64,000 nucleotides of DNA from Mesostigma viride (lineage: Eukaryota; Streptophyta; Mesostigmatophyceae; Mesostigmatales; Mesostigmataceae), in NCBI GenBank assembly GCA_009746045.1, contig RPFO01000348.1, positions 2,006,960 to 2,070,959 of the forward strand, written 5' to 3'. The notes beneath the pieces are model-generated. The model was not told where the DNA came from. It ran no database searches and was given only the letters and a program-made list of their open reading frames with translations. The position numbers and the translations under genes were made by a program. Positions 63,876-64,000 of the stretch are shown one piece after another. The number at the start of each line of letters is the position of its first letter. Positions within the stretch are counted from its first letter, which is position 1.

Positions 63876-64000
63876 CTGCGAGGCGCACAAGTGCAAGGCA
63901 AGATTAACAACGAGGGCAACAAGATAGGTACGATATCAATAAGCAATTCTCAACAGGATGTGGGTGTAAAATGTGATGTCTAAACTGGACAGCTTTTTAA

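Overview
The window is nuclear DNA of a eukaryote of the green lineage, most likely a green alga with an expanded, repeat-rich genome. The evidence is four multi-exon genes whose spliced products resemble plant proteins, GT-AG introns, GC-rich exons and short islands of the plant-type telomere heptamer TTTAGGG. I cannot name the species. There are no operons, ribosome binding sites or CRISPR arrays, and almost all long open frames in the window are repeat artefacts. Exon boundaries below were derived by eye from splice consensus, reading phase and family similarity. They have not been checked against transcripts.

Layout: (1) 1-4306 (+): the 3' part of a WD40-repeat protein gene. (2) 4818-21957 (-): a complete gene for a signal-peptide, single-pass membrane protein of the plant At5g58100/At3g28720-like family. 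Its third intron is about 4.8 kb and holds a foldback repeat, an assembly gap and a 1.9 kb purine satellite. (3) 23127-30728 (+): a complete calcineurin-like metallophosphoesterase gene, divergent from gene 2 across about 1.2 kb. (4) 30729-41641: a mobile-element zone with tandem and nested elements bounded by TGTCGC/GCGACA, a broken LINE-like ORF1, and dispersed hairpin-tailed repeats. (5) 41642-57964 (+): a GH13 alpha-glucan branching-enzyme-like gene of 15 exons. Its introns hold very large satellites, including 1.3 kb of a 9-bp pyrimidine repeat. (6) 60559 to beyond the right edge (-): the 3' part of an SRPBCC (START/polyketide-cyclase-like) gene that includes a 21-nt microexon.

The neighbouring genes show no obvious shared pathway. 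Gene spacing is ordinary (convergent, divergent, convergent). The bulk comes from introns and one intergenic transposon nest.

The most unusual signal is how the introns are built. Many contain tandem, decaying copies of the adjacent exon edge together with its splice site, from every multi-intron gene that could be checked. Intronic satellites are also strand-polar: pyrimidine arrays sit against 3' splice sites and purine arrays against 5' splice sites, always relative to the gene's own sense strand. Other candidates are a hAT-type MITE with an 8-bp target duplication, elements joined through a perfect 14-bp palindrome, and dispersed repeats with conserved TTCG or GAAA hairpins.
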